A stretch of 64,000 nt of DNA from positions 172,023 to 236,022 of the forward strand of contig DGHR01000014.1 of assembly GCA_002392745.1 (NCBI GenBank). The letters run 5' to 3'. The notes beneath the pieces are model-generated. The model had not been told where the DNA came from, made no database searches, and saw nothing but the letters and a program-made list of their open reading frames with translations. A program made the translations under genes and the position numbers. The stretch's first letter is position 1, and every line of letters starts with the position of its first letter. Shown here piece by piece: positions 30,838 to 39,039 of the stretch. This DNA is from Bacteroidales bacterium UBA3843 (GTDB lineage Bacteria; Bacteroidota; Bacteroidia; Bacteroidales; Paludibacteraceae).

Positions 30838-32373
30838 TCAATCGTGAATGAGATTTTTGCCCGTCATCTCTTTCGGTTGCTCTATTCCCATTATATGGCA
30901 GAGCGACGGCGCCACGTCAGCCAGGATACCGTTTTCCACTTTGGCGTTGATATGGTCCTTGCTGATATAAACGAAAGGAACAGGGTTGAGCGAGTGCGCC
31001 GTATTGGGCGTGCCGTCAGGATTGATGGCGTTGTCGCAGTTGCCGTGGTCGGCAATGACGATAATCTCGTAGCCGTTATCCAGCGCCGCCTCGATTACCT
31101 TGTGCGAGCATTCGTCGATGCACTTGACAGCTTTCTCAATAGCCGCGTAAACACCTGTGTGTCCAATCATGTCTCCGTTGGCGAAATTCAGTGTGATATA
31201 GTCAAATTTCTGTGTTTTGATAGCCGCTACCAACGCTTCGGTCACTTCCGGAGCGCTCATCTCCGGTTTGAGGTCGTAGGTCGGCACTTTCGGACTGGGA
31301 ATCAGTATACGCTCCTCGCCCGGATATTCGGCTTCACGGCCTCCGTTGAAGAAGAATGTCACATGCGCAAATTTCTCCGTCTCGGCAATGCGCAGTTGCT
31401 TCATGCCTAATTTGCTGACCACTTCGCCCAGAGTGTTCTCCACGTTCTCTTTCGGGAAGAGGATATGCAGACCGGTGAACGTACTGTCATACGGCGTCAT
31501 GCAGCAATAGTGCAGTCCCGGAATGGTCTTCATGCCTTGCTCCGGCATATCCTGCTGCGTCAGGACGATGGTAATCTCTTTCGCGCGGTCATTGCGATAG
31601 TTGAAGAAAATCACTACATCTCCTTCCGCAATACGTCCGTCGCAACCGGCGTTTACCAACGGCTCCATGAACTCGTCCGTGTCTTTGTGCTCCTCGGTGT
31701 GACGGTCGTAACAGCCCTGTACGGCCGCTACCATGTCTGTCTCCTGACGACCTACACCATTGACCAATTGCTCATACGCCACCTTGATACGTTCCCAGCG
31801 TTTGTCACGGTCCATGGCGTAGAAGCGACCGATGATAGAAGCGATATGTGCACCGTTGGCATCGCATACTTGCTGCAAGTCGGATATGAAGCCTTTGCCG
31901 CTGCGCGGGTCGGTGTCACGGCCGTCCATGAAGCAATGGACAAATGTCTTTTCCGCCACTCCGTATTCTTTGGCAATCTCCACCAATTTGAACAGGTGGT
32001 CCAGGCTGGAGTGCACGCCACCGGTAGAGCAGAGTCCCATGAGGTGCAGTTTTTTGCCCTGAGCCTGCGCTGCCTTGTAAGCGGCGATAATCTCCGGATT
32101 CTCCATAATCGAGTTGTCCCGGATGGAACGGTTGATTTTCACCAGGTCCTGATACACCACACGACCGGCACCGATATTCAGGTGCCCTACCTCGGAGTTG
32201 CCCATCTGACCGTCAGGCAGACCTACGTTTTCACCGCTTGCCTGAAGCTGTGAGTGAGGATACTTGGCCAGCAGCGCATCCCAATTGGGCGTCGCTGTAC
32301 AGTAGATAACGTCGGACTTGGTTTTATTTCCGATTCCCCATCCGTCGAGAATCATTAATAATGCTTTACTCAT
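30838..32373 (-). CDS. gpmI: 2,3-bisphosphoglycerate-independent phosphoglycerate mutase
   Basis: A 511-residue glycolytic enzyme converting 3- to 2-phosphoglycerate with two Mn ions. The alkaline-phosphatase-type core shows LLMILDGWGIG at the start and GQMGNSEVGHLNIGAGR, with the phospho-Ser in GNSEVGH. VFVHCFMDGRDT-like HCFMDGRDTDPRSG, FFNYRNDRAKEI and the C-terminal IADHGNCDNAI metal site are all present. Full family length. It ends convergent to the Cys-rich lipoprotein terminator and follows smpB by 33 bp on the minus strand. Confidence 0.96.
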   Translation of the reverse strand: MSKALLMILDGWGIGNKTKSDVIYCTATPNWDALLAKYPHSQLQASGENVGLPDGQMGNSEVGHLNIGAGRVVYQDLVKINRSIRDNSIMENPEIIAAYKAAQAQGKKLHLMGLCSTGGVHSSLDHLFKLVEIAKEYGVAEKTFVHCFMDGRDTDPRSGKGFISDLQQVCDANGAHIASIIGRFYAMDRDKRWERIKVAYEQLVNGVGRQETDMVAAVQGCYDRHTEEHKDTDEFMEPLVNAGCDGRIAEGDVVIFFNYRNDRAKEITIVLTQQDMPEQGMKTIPGLHYCCMTPYDSTFTGLHILFPKENVENTLGEVVSKLGMKQLRIAETEKFAHVTFFFNGGREAEYPGEERILIPSPKVPTYDLKPEMSAPEVTEALVAAIKTQKFDYITLNFANGDMIGHTGVYAAIEKAVKCIDECSHKVIEAALDNGYEIIVIADHGNCDNAINPDGTPNTAHSLNPVPFVYISKDHINAKVENGILADVAPSLCHIMGIEQPKEMTGKNLIHD

Positions 32374-32406
32374 AAAACTATTTTAGGATTTTAGGAATTT
32401 AATCAT

Positions 32407-32871
32407 TTACCATTTTCTCATTTTGGCAAGTTGTGCCATTTCTCGTTTGTCATCCGCTTCGCGCAGCGCCTGTCGCTTGTCGTATGTGTGCTTGCCTTGG
32501 CACAGCGCTATCTCCATCTTGGCCAGTCCCCGCTCGTTGATAAAAAGCGAAAGCGGAATAATGGTTTTTCCGGTATCTTTGGTGGCTTTTTCCAACTTGC
32601 GGATTTCGCGCCGCTGCAGCAACAGTTTGCGGTCGCGTTTGGCTTCATGGTTGGCATACGAACCGAAGCGGTATTCGGCTATATGCATCTGTTTAACATA
32701 CATCTCTCCGTTCTCAACCGCACACCAAGAGTCCACCAGCGAGGCTTTACCTTCGCGGATGGACTTTATCTCCGTGCCGAACAACTGAATACCGGCCGTG
32801 TAACGGTCCAAGATGATGTATTCGAAGCGGGCGCGTTTGTTCTCGATATGTATGTTGGCGGTTTTGCGCAT
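32407..32871 (-). CDS. smpB: SsrA-binding protein SmpB
   Basis: A 154-residue partner of tmRNA in rescue of stalled ribosomes. MRKTANIHIENKRARFEYIILD begins the beta-barrel; GTEIKSIREGKASLVDSWC and the C-terminal GKHTYDKRQALREADDKREM (decoding tail) are characteristic. Start at 32871 gives the conserved N-terminus; the frame from 32892 adds seven residues with no support. tmRNA is not in the window. It lies between the CNNM gene (95 bp upstream, repeat-rich gap) and gpmI. Confidence 0.95.
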   Translation of the reverse strand: MRKTANIHIENKRARFEYIILDRYTAGIQLFGTEIKSIREGKASLVDSWCAVENGEMYVKQMHIAEYRFGSYANHEAKRDRKLLLQRREIRKLEKATKDTGKTIIPLSLFINERGLAKMEIALCQGKHTYDKRQALREADDKREMAQLAKMRKW

Positions 32872-32894
32872 GTGCCGAGATGCAAGATGCAAAA

Positions 32895-32973
32895 TGTATT
32901 ATGTATTATGTGTTATATCGCGCAGATGTAACCTGGGTATCACCTGGGTATAACGTAGGTATAACCTAGGATA
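32895..32973 (+). repeat. Short 7-mer and 11-mer tandem repeats in the smpB upstream gap
   Basis: TGTATTA, TGTATTA, TGTGTTA (32895-32915) are followed by four 11-mers from 32930 to 32973: AACCTGGGTAT, CACCTGGGTAT, AACGTAGGTAT, AACCTAGGATA. The last unit covers the stop codon of the CNNM gene. Confidence 0.9.
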
Positions 32974-34066
32974 CTACCGATACAGGCTCTGTATTCTCTG
33001 CAGAAACTTCCGCAGAGGCTTTTACATCCACCTTTTTGTACTTCTTCTGTCTCTGTTCCCACCGTTCGCGCGCATATTGCTGCATGTCTATGACGGTGTC
33101 GTTCTCGTCAATAATCTCCAGACCGAAGATAGTTTCGATGATATCTTCCAATGTCAAAATACCCACAAACATGCCGTATTCATCGATGATTTGTGCGATT
33201 TGACTCTTCTGTTTGAGCATGGAGTCAAAGATGCTGCCGAGCGTCAGGTCCTGGTCGAAAGCCGGCAACGGACGTTTGATGCTACCGAGTGTTTTGCGGA
33301 AATGGTCCTCGGTCAGATCCTCCAGCGCATCGTTGCGCAGGATATATCCCGTAATGTATTCCGGCGACTCGGGTTTGTATAGCGGAATACGCGAAAAATG
33401 GTCGTATTCATCGGAGTCGTAGTATGCGCGCAGTGTCATATTCTCCGGCGCAATCTTGGCTACGACTCGCGGTGTCATGACATCGTAAGCGTGTATGGTA
33501 TCCAGTCGCATCAGGTTGGAGAAAATCTTGTTTTCATCCTCGTCCACCACTCCTTCTTCCTCTCCCACATTGACCATGGCGAGCACTTCCTCCCGGCTGA
33601 CAGACGGGTCGTCATTGTTTCCGAAGATTTTTGTGATTAATTCCACGAGGAGGACGAGCGGATATAATACGATGGTCAGGAAACGGATAGTACGCGCGGC
33701 AAACCCCATCAGGTTCCGCCAATAGCGCGTTCCGATTACTTTTGGTATAATCTCCGAGAAAACGAGAATGAGTATGGTGGTGATAGCAGATACGAGTCCG
33801 AACCATTTGCTGCCGAATACAATCGTGGCCTGTGCGCCTACGCCGGCGGCACCGATAGTGTTGGCAATGGTGTTCAGGGAGAGAATGGCAGCCAGAGGTT
33901 TGCCCGTGTTCTCCTTGTATTTCTGCATCAGTTTGGCGGGAGCATACCCCTCCTCTACGCGCAGGTTAATGTAACTGATGGATGTTGACATCAGTGTGGA
34001 CTCCAGCATAGAGCACAGAAAACTGACGCCTAAAGCAATAAATAAATATAGTAAAAGTAGTTCCAT
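32966..34066 (-). CDS. CNNM/DUF21-CBS membrane protein (hemolysin-like family)
   Basis: A 366-residue inner-membrane protein. The DUF21 domain (about 1-185) holds four hydrophobic segments (LLLLYLFIALGVSFLCSM; LNTIANTIGAAGVGAQATIV; AITTILILVFSEIIPKVIG). A CBS pair follows (about 200-325; VMTPRVVAKIAPENMTL, QIIDEYGMFVGILTLEDIIETIFG). The CorC/HlyC C-terminal domain of longer homologues is missing; the protein ends in a charged tail. The family is linked to Mg or other cation efflux, not proven haemolysis. Its promoter interlocks with that of the divergent DUF5606 gene. Confidence 0.9.
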   Translation of the reverse strand: MELLLLYLFIALGVSFLCSMLESTLMSTSISYINLRVEEGYAPAKLMQKYKENTGKPLAAILSLNTIANTIGAAGVGAQATIVFGSKWFGLVSAITTILILVFSEIIPKVIGTRYWRNLMGFAARTIRFLTIVLYPLVLLVELITKIFGNNDDPSVSREEVLAMVNVGEEEGVVDEDENKIFSNLMRLDTIHAYDVMTPRVVAKIAPENMTLRAYYDSDEYDHFSRIPLYKPESPEYITGYILRNDALEDLTEDHFRKTLGSIKRPLPAFDQDLTLGSIFDSMLKQKSQIAQIIDEYGMFVGILTLEDIIETIFGLEIIDENDTVIDMQQYARERWEQRQKKYKKVDVKASAEVSAENTEPVSVVS

Positions 34067-34082
34067 AACACAAAAAAGCGTG

Positions 34083-34130
34083 CAAAGTTACGATTTTTTT
34101 TGGATATGTGCAAAAAAAGTAGTACTTTTG
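34083..34130. promoter_or_regulatory. Interlocked bidirectional promoter (CNNM gene / DUF5606 gene)
   Basis: Minus: -7 TAACTTTG (34083-34090), -33 TTTG (34111-34114). Plus: -33 TTTG (34099-34102), -7 TACTTTTG (34123-34130). Spacers are 20 bp and the gaps between boxes are all 8 bp, the same geometry as 30466-30513; the central bases are also alike (TTTGGATAT, TGCAAA). Confidence 0.87.
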
Positions 34131-34181
34131 TGCCCGATTTTAGAAAATGGAGCGTTAAAAACTTTAAACTGAAAGATAGAA

Positions 34182-34607
34182 ATGACAAAATTATCAGAGA
34201 TATTAGCCATCACCGGCAAACCGGGTTTGTACAAATTGGTAACCCGCGGCAATAACATGCTGATAGTAGAGTCGCTTCTGGACGGCAAACGCATGCCGAC
34301 CTATGCGCGTGACAAGATTGTTGCCCTGAGCGATGTATCGATGTTTACCATCGGCGAAGATGTCCGTTTGAGCGATGTGCTGACCAATGTCGGCAAGAAA
34401 GAAGGCCTGAAACCGGTGGCGCTGGATGTGAAAAAAGCGTCTACCGCCGAGTTGCAGGAATGGTTTGACCAGGTTCTGCCCGATTGGGACCGCGACCGCG
34501 TATATCCATCGGACATCCGCAAACTGATTCAATGGTACAATATCCTCGTAAACGCGGGAATAACCGACTTTAGCATCCAGGAGGAAGAGCCAGAAGCAGA
34601 AGCCTGA
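34182..34607 (+). CDS. DUF5606 protein
   Basis: A 141-residue cytoplasmic protein of a Bacteroidota-specific family with unknown function. The start MTKLSEILAITGKPGLYKLV and the central DGKRMPTYARDKIVALSDVSMFT, with LSDVL following, match the family as I recall it. It has no signal or membrane segment and ends in an acidic tail (QEEEPEAEA). Usually found near housekeeping genes; here it heads a plus-strand run with the Nif3-like and zinc-ribbon genes. The leader is about 45 nt. A small UNCG-type hairpin follows its stop. Confidence 0.85.
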   Translation: MTKLSEILAITGKPGLYKLVTRGNNMLIVESLLDGKRMPTYARDKIVALSDVSMFTIGEDVRLSDVLTNVGKKEGLKPVALDVKKASTAELQEWFDQVLPDWDRDRVYPSDIRKLIQWYNILVNAGITDFSIQEEEPEAEA

Positions 34608-34612
34608 CAGGA

Positions 34613-34630
34613 CCGTTGCTCCGGCAACGG
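34613..34630 (+). other. Intercistronic hairpin with UNCG-type loop
   Basis: CCGTTGC (34613-34619), loop TCCG, GCAACGG (34624-34630). No T-tract follows, so it is more likely an RNA-stability or translation element than a terminator. Confidence 0.65.
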
Positions 34631-34648
34631 GACTCTCCAATAGAACAA

Positions 34649-35443
34649 GTGCTCTTACGAGCCATCATTGATATCATAGAATCTGCAGCTCCACGGAGTG
34701 CCCAAGAATCATGGGATAACTCGGGAATGCAGGTAGGTGACACAGGACGCGACATTCAGTCCGTTCTCTTGACCACAGACGTAACGGTTGCTGTGGTCAA
34801 TGAGGCTATTTCGCTGGGTTGCCAATTAATCATCAGTCATCATCCGCTGCTGTTCCACGGCTTGAAACAGCTATGCGGACAAACACCTCAGGCACGTGTG
34901 GTGGAGAAGGCGGTCAGACATGAGATAGCCGTCTATTCCGCGCATACGAGTCTGGACAGCGTATGGGGCGGTATCAATACCCGTCTGGCAGACAAACTGG
35001 GTGTCCGCGATTACCGTATTCTGGTGCCGTCAACGGCTAATCCGTCCGTCGGGTTGGGAGTGATAGGCTCACTGCCTGAACCGATGCCGTATGAAGCGTT
35101 TCTTCGCCTCGTGCGCGATACGCTCGGCGCTACCTATGTGCGGTATACATCCCTTCTGGACAGAGACGGGACGGGGCAGAGGCTCGTGCAGCGCATCGCC
35201 CTGTGCGGAGGCAGCGGCGCCGAGTTCATCGGAGACGCTATTGCGCAAGGAGCGGATGTTTACCTGACCGCCGATTGCAAGTATCACGAGATGCAGGATG
35301 CCGACGGCCGGATAGGACTGGTGGATATCGACCATTGGATCAGCGAGCGCCACGCGCGCGAAATATTTAAGGATATGTTGTCACCGGCCGGAGTGAAATG
35401 CTATATCAGTCAGGCGGACACAACTCCGGTGAACATTTTATAA
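34649..35443 (+). CDS. Nif3-like dinuclear metal centre protein (GTP cyclohydrolase I type 2 family)
   Basis: A 264-residue protein of the widespread Nif3/YbgI family, which forms hexameric rings with a dinuclear metal site; its reaction is not settled. IISHHPLLFHGLK, VYSAHTSLD, GLGVIGSL, ALCGGSGAEFI and YLTADCKYHEM carry the metal-ligand His/Asp/Glu pattern. The start is uncertain: no ATG precedes the conserved region. GTG at 34649 gives VLLRAIIDIIESAAPRSAQESWDNSG, aligned with usual starts; TTG at 34616 would overlap the hairpin. It is followed 27 bp later by the zinc-ribbon protein, the standard Bacteroidota order. Confidence 0.9.
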   Translation: MLLRAIIDIIESAAPRSAQESWDNSGMQVGDTGRDIQSVLLTTDVTVAVVNEAISLGCQLIISHHPLLFHGLKQLCGQTPQARVVEKAVRHEIAVYSAHTSLDSVWGGINTRLADKLGVRDYRILVPSTANPSVGLGVIGSLPEPMPYEAFLRLVRDTLGATYVRYTSLLDRDGTGQRLVQRIALCGGSGAEFIGDAIAQGADVYLTADCKYHEMQDADGRIGLVDIDHWISERHAREIFKDMLSPAGVKCYISQADTTPVNIL

Positions 35444-35470
35444 GAAATATCTAAATAAAAAATAACTATT

Positions 35471-36199
35471 ATGGCAAAAGAACTAACCGTAGAGCAGCGT
35501 CTGAAAGCGCTGTACGACCTGCAGCAAGTAGATTCGAAAATCGACGACCTGCGCACCTTGGCCGGCGAACTGCCCCAAGAGGTAAAAGACATGGCCGATG
35601 AGGTAGAGGGTCTGAAAACCCGTTTGACCAACATCGAGAACGACATCAAGGAGTGCGAAACGCAAATCAGCGACCATCGCGTACGTACCGAGAATGCCAA
35701 CGCCAGCATCTCGCGTTACAAAGAGCAACAGAACACGGTCCGCAACAACCGCGAATTCGACAACCTGAACAAGGAAATCGAGTATCAGGAGTTGGAGATT
35801 GAGGCCAGCCAGCGCAAGATCAAACACTTCACCGCCGAACTGGAGGCTCGTCTGCAAGACAAGGCTTCTACCACCAAGGCGATTGAGGAGAAAACGGTTG
35901 ACCTGAATCAGAAACGCTCGGAGCTGGACCAGATTCTGGCAGAGACCAAGGCCGAGACCGAAGCGCTGGTACTGAAAGCCGGTGACCTGGAGAAAAAAAT
36001 CGACGACCGTTTGCTGAGCGCTTTCAAACGCATCCGCAAGAATGCCCACAACGGTCTGGCGGTCGTTAAGGTAGAGCGCGACAGCTGCGGCGGTTGCCAC
36101 GCAAAAATCCCTGCACAGCGTCAGTTGGATATCCGTACCCGCAAGAAAATCATTGTTTGCGAGTTCTGCGGACGTATCTTGGTTGATCCCGAGATGTAA
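35471..36199 (+). CDS. Coiled-coil zinc-ribbon protein (CdsZ/C4-type)
   Basis: A 242-residue cytoplasmic protein: a long antiparallel coiled coil (about 1-185, rich in Glu, Lys, Leu heptads) and a C-terminal C4 zinc ribbon (CGGCHAKIPAQRQLDI, then CEFCGRILV). Such proteins accompany the Nif3-like gene in many bacteria; homologues have been linked to RNA or nucleotide functions, but the role is unsettled. The start ATG is 27 bp after the Nif3-like stop. It ends convergent to the aldo/keto reductase gene, 11 bp apart, with no visible terminator. Confidence 0.88.
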   Translation: MAKELTVEQRLKALYDLQQVDSKIDDLRTLAGELPQEVKDMADEVEGLKTRLTNIENDIKECETQISDHRVRTENANASISRYKEQQNTVRNNREFDNLNKEIEYQELEIEASQRKIKHFTAELEARLQDKASTTKAIEEKTVDLNQKRSELDQILAETKAETEALVLKAGDLEKKIDDRLLSAFKRIRKNAHNGLAVVKVERDSCGGCHAKIPAQRQLDIRTRKKIIVCEFCGRILVDPEM

Positions 36200-36210
36200 T
36201 CAGCGGTTCC

Positions 36211-37173
36211 TTATGCCCGGCTGACAACCGACAGATTGTCGGCCAGCTGGGCTACGGAACTGGCGCCGACGAGAACGGAGGTGACGCCCTCCTGTTCCAA
36301 AATCCAAGCCAGCGCTTCTTGCGCAATCGTGTGCTGACGGGTCTCTCCTTTGGCTTGCAGTTCCCTGAGATAATCCAGCAATTTCGGCGTGCGGCTGTAC
36401 GGATGGAGGAAATGGTCTTTCGCCATGCGTGAGTCCGCGGGAATCCCCTCGAGGTACCGGTCGGTAAGCAATCCTTGTGCCAAGGGCGAATAGGCGATAA
36501 AACCAATGCCTTGCTCGCGGCAAAATTCCAATATCCCTTCTTCTATCGGCTTGCGATGAAGCATGTTGAGCCGCCCCTGGTAAATGAGCAGGGGCGCGTG
36601 TTGTTCTTGTAGGTACTTTACCGCTTTTTTCAGCGGTTGCAAGGGCCAGTTGGAGATACCGAGATAGAGTGCCTTGCCGGCACGGACGATATCCACCATC
36701 GCCTGCAGCGTCTCCTCGATGGGAGTATCCGGGTCGTACCGGTGGGAATAGAACAAATCCACATAGTCCAGATGCATTCTTCTCAACGACTGGTCCAGAC
36801 TGGCAATCAGATATTTGCGGCTGCCATGGTCGCCATATGGACCGGGCCACATGTCGTATCCGGCTTTGGTAGAGATAAAGAGTTCGTCCCTGTAGGGGCG
36901 GAAATCATCATCCATCAGGCGTCCAAACGTCGTCTCCGCAGAACCATAGGGAGGGCCGTAGTTGTTGGCCAGGTCGAAATGCGTGATACCATGGTCGAAG
37001 GCATAATGCGTGATGGCGCGGCTTCGTTCGTAGGGGTCTACTCCGCCGAAATTATGCCAGAAACCGAGACTGACTCGGGGCAAAAGCACGCCGCTTCGGC
37101 CGCAACGCGCATACAGGTTCTCTGCATTGTCATATCGCTCTTCGGAAGCGGTATATTTCTCTTGAATGTCCAT
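36211..37173 (-). CDS. Aldo/keto reductase, YghZ-like
   Basis: A 320-residue NADPH-dependent reductase with the TIM-barrel motifs FDLANNYGPPYGSAE (catalytic Asp and Tyr), ISTKAGYDMWPGPYGDHGSRKYL (Lys) and DLFYSHRYDPDTPIEE (His). The long STKAGYDMWPGPYG segment is shared with E. coli YghZ, which reduces L-glyceraldehyde 3-phosphate and similar toxic aldehydes. Near the C-terminus VTSVLVGASSVAQLADN binds the cofactor phosphate. It lies 21 bp after the DUF6377 gene on the same strand and may be read from it. Confidence 0.9.
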   Translation of the reverse strand: MDIQEKYTASEERYDNAENLYARCGRSGVLLPRVSLGFWHNFGGVDPYERSRAITHYAFDHGITHFDLANNYGPPYGSAETTFGRLMDDDFRPYRDELFISTKAGYDMWPGPYGDHGSRKYLIASLDQSLRRMHLDYVDLFYSHRYDPDTPIEETLQAMVDIVRAGKALYLGISNWPLQPLKKAVKYLQEQHAPLLIYQGRLNMLHRKPIEEGILEFCREQGIGFIAYSPLAQGLLTDRYLEGIPADSRMAKDHFLHPYSRTPKLLDYLRELQAKGETRQHTIAQEALAWILEQEGVTSVLVGASSVAQLADNLSVVSRA

Positions 37174-37194
37174 ATGGGATGATGTTAATGTGAC

Positions 37195-38736
37195 TTAATA
37201 TCTGGTGGCAAGCGAGCGGATCTGACGCTCGAAATCATCGCGGTTTCCCAATGCGTTGTTCTTGATTTTCACGCGATAATTGCTGATGGTGTTCGGGCTA
37301 TAACACAGCAGTTCGGCTATCCGTGCGGAGCTGTCAATGCCCAGCAGGATAAGCGCAAAAATCCGCATCTCCATAGTCATGCGCTCGCCGGGTTTCGGTG
37401 TCAGCCGTGCTTCGGGTTTGAGCAGCGCATTGAAATCCTGTACAAAATTGCCGTAAAGCGACAGGAAGGTGTCGTCAAACGAGCGGTAGAAATTCTCCAT
37501 CTCTCTGTCCATGAATGCGGAAGAGTCTTTCTCTCCCGCTTTGCGGGCCATGGTGGTCAGCCGCCGGATGTAGTCGTTATATACCTCCAGATAACGGCAT
37601 ATATACTGCTCTTTGACTTTGTTGGCCGCCTTCAGCTGACGGTTGACGGCCTGTTGCTGTTCGTTGAATTGCTGCATCTCGCGGTTCAGGTTGTGCAGCC
37701 GCTTGTTCTGACGGAAGGCGTACAGGGTAACGACCGCCACGATGACCAGCGCAAAAACCAAGGCTCCCAGCGCAAAGACCAGCCGGACGTAGTAACTATG
37801 CAACCGCTGCTCGTAACTGCCGCTTATCTCATGACCCAGCGCAAAAGTCTGGATATACCGCGTCGGTGCGTTGAAGAACGATGCATTGGTCAGTGAGTAC
37901 TCGCTGAAATGGTATGCGCGCTCCAGGTCTCCCGACTCGTAGCACTCTTTCGCCACCAGCCATGACGAGCCGTTGTCGGTGATGCCGCACCGTACATCCG
38001 CAATAGCCGAACGGGTCAGCCACTCTATCCGTTTGCGGTCTTTCCCCGCTTGCTCATAGAGCATGGCGCGGCTGTAGGCCTCGATGGCATAGGGGTGCGA
38101 CCATTCCTTTACGCGCGATAATATGGTGTCGTTGATGGGTAATGCGGCCTTCGGGTCGTGGGCGTCTGTGGCGGCCAACATCTCACGCCGGAGACGGATG
38201 GAAGTGTTATGAGGCGCCAGTTGGTCCATCTCATACAGCAACGAGTCGTAATACACGCGCGCCGTGGCTAACCATTGTTCGCGTATCTTGGGAATACCGG
38301 TCCGTGCGGCGGCTTCGGTATGGAGACGCCAGATGGCTTCCAACCAGTTCACACGCAGACTGTCGTGCATCTCCGGAGCCTCTGAAATCAGTGTCAGACC
38401 GTCGCCGTATTTTCCGATAGACGACGACAATTCCACCAGTCCAATGTAAGCCTGCGAACGATAAGGCTCTTCGGCTTCAAGCAGTTTCAAAAACCATGCG
38501 TTTGCACTGTCGCTTTGAAAAAACTGGTACTCACGCGCAATCTGCAACTGCAGTGCCCTGCTCTGCGGCTTGATGGCACGCATCGAGTCAATCCTGGCTT
38601 GATGGGCCGCTATGTAGAAAGGAGATTTAGCCACCTCGCTGTCTAATATCGTCAGCAATGAGTCCAACGTGGACATCGACCATCCTGCAAGCACTGTCAC
38701 AGAAAAAATGGCGCTAAGTATGAATCGTTTGTGCAT
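37195..38736 (-). CDS. DUF6377 TPR-transmembrane-HTH regulator beside the PUL
   Basis: A 513-residue membrane protein. After a signal peptide (1-22) come TPR-like helices (about 40-325), one transmembrane segment (LVFALGALVFALVIVAVVTLYAF, about 325-347), a coiled coil (LNREMQQFNEQQQAVNRQL), a helical domain and a C-terminal LuxR-like HTH (MRIFALILLGIDSSARIAELLCYSPNTISNYRVKIKN). This is the DUF6377 layout. Such proteins are often adjacent to SusCD-type loci and are taken as their regulators. It is divergent from the first PUL gene and no other regulator lies in the PUL, so control of the locus is a reasonable inference. Promoter at 38826-38857. Confidence 0.85.
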   Translation of the reverse strand: MHKRFILSAIFSVTVLAGWSMSTLDSLLTILDSEVAKSPFYIAAHQARIDSMRAIKPQSRALQLQIAREYQFFQSDSANAWFLKLLEAEEPYRSQAYIGLVELSSSIGKYGDGLTLISEAPEMHDSLRVNWLEAIWRLHTEAAARTGIPKIREQWLATARVYYDSLLYEMDQLAPHNTSIRLRREMLAATDAHDPKAALPINDTILSRVKEWSHPYAIEAYSRAMLYEQAGKDRKRIEWLTRSAIADVRCGITDNGSSWLVAKECYESGDLERAYHFSEYSLTNASFFNAPTRYIQTFALGHEISGSYEQRLHSYYVRLVFALGALVFALVIVAVVTLYAFRQNKRLHNLNREMQQFNEQQQAVNRQLKAANKVKEQYICRYLEVYNDYIRRLTTMARKAGEKDSSAFMDREMENFYRSFDDTFLSLYGNFVQDFNALLKPEARLTPKPGERMTMEMRIFALILLGIDSSARIAELLCYSPNTISNYRVKIKNNALGNRDDFERQIRSLATRY

Positions 38737-38760
38737 ATCTTGATTTTAAACTTTATACTC

Positions 38761-38802
38761 TAACCAATAACCTTTCACCTTTCACCAATAACCTCTAACC
38801 AA
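38761..38802 (+). repeat. Heptamer tandem repeat, 6 units
   Basis: TAACCAA, TAACCTT, TCACCTT, TCACCAA, TAACCTC, TAACCAA in strict phase, upstream of the DUF6377 gene, within its leader. Confidence 0.92.
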
Positions 38803-38825
38803 TCATCTTTTTTGAATTGGCACTG

Positions 38826-38857
38826 CAAAAGTACGTTTTTTTTTTGATATGTGCAAA
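38826..38857 (-). promoter_or_regulatory. Promoter of the DUF6377 gene
   Basis: Minus strand: -33 TTTG (38854-38857), 20-bp spacer, -7 TACTTTTG (38826-38833). The leader includes the heptamer repeat. Confidence 0.8.
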
Positions 38858-38984
38858 AAAATACATCTTAATTAGTGCCTTTTATTGAAAAATACATGTA
38901 CTTTTTTAGATATAGCCATCTTGCGTAAGTCTTTGAAAATGCGTAAGATAGTTGCTTGACACCCGTACTTTTTTTATACGTCCC

Positions 38985-39016
38985 CTTGCACACGTAGGGA
39001 ATTTGTTGTAATTTTG
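38985..39016 (+). promoter_or_regulatory. Promoter of the first PUL gene
   Basis: -33 CTTG (38985-38988), 20-bp spacer, -7 TAATTTTG (39009-39016); ATG at 39040. Confidence 0.78.
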
Positions 39017-39039
39017 CGACGTTTTAATCATTTATCACC

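Larger units (their letters stand above)
38737..39039. other. 303-bp divergent control region between DUF6377 and the PUL
   Basis: Holds the heptamer repeat, the DUF6377 promoter, two TGCGTAAG direct repeats (38922-38929, 38940-38947; 18 bp apart), CGTACTTTTTTTATA (38964-38978, repeated exactly at 45141-45155 upstream of another PUL promoter), and the promoter of the first PUL gene. Confidence 0.75.
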
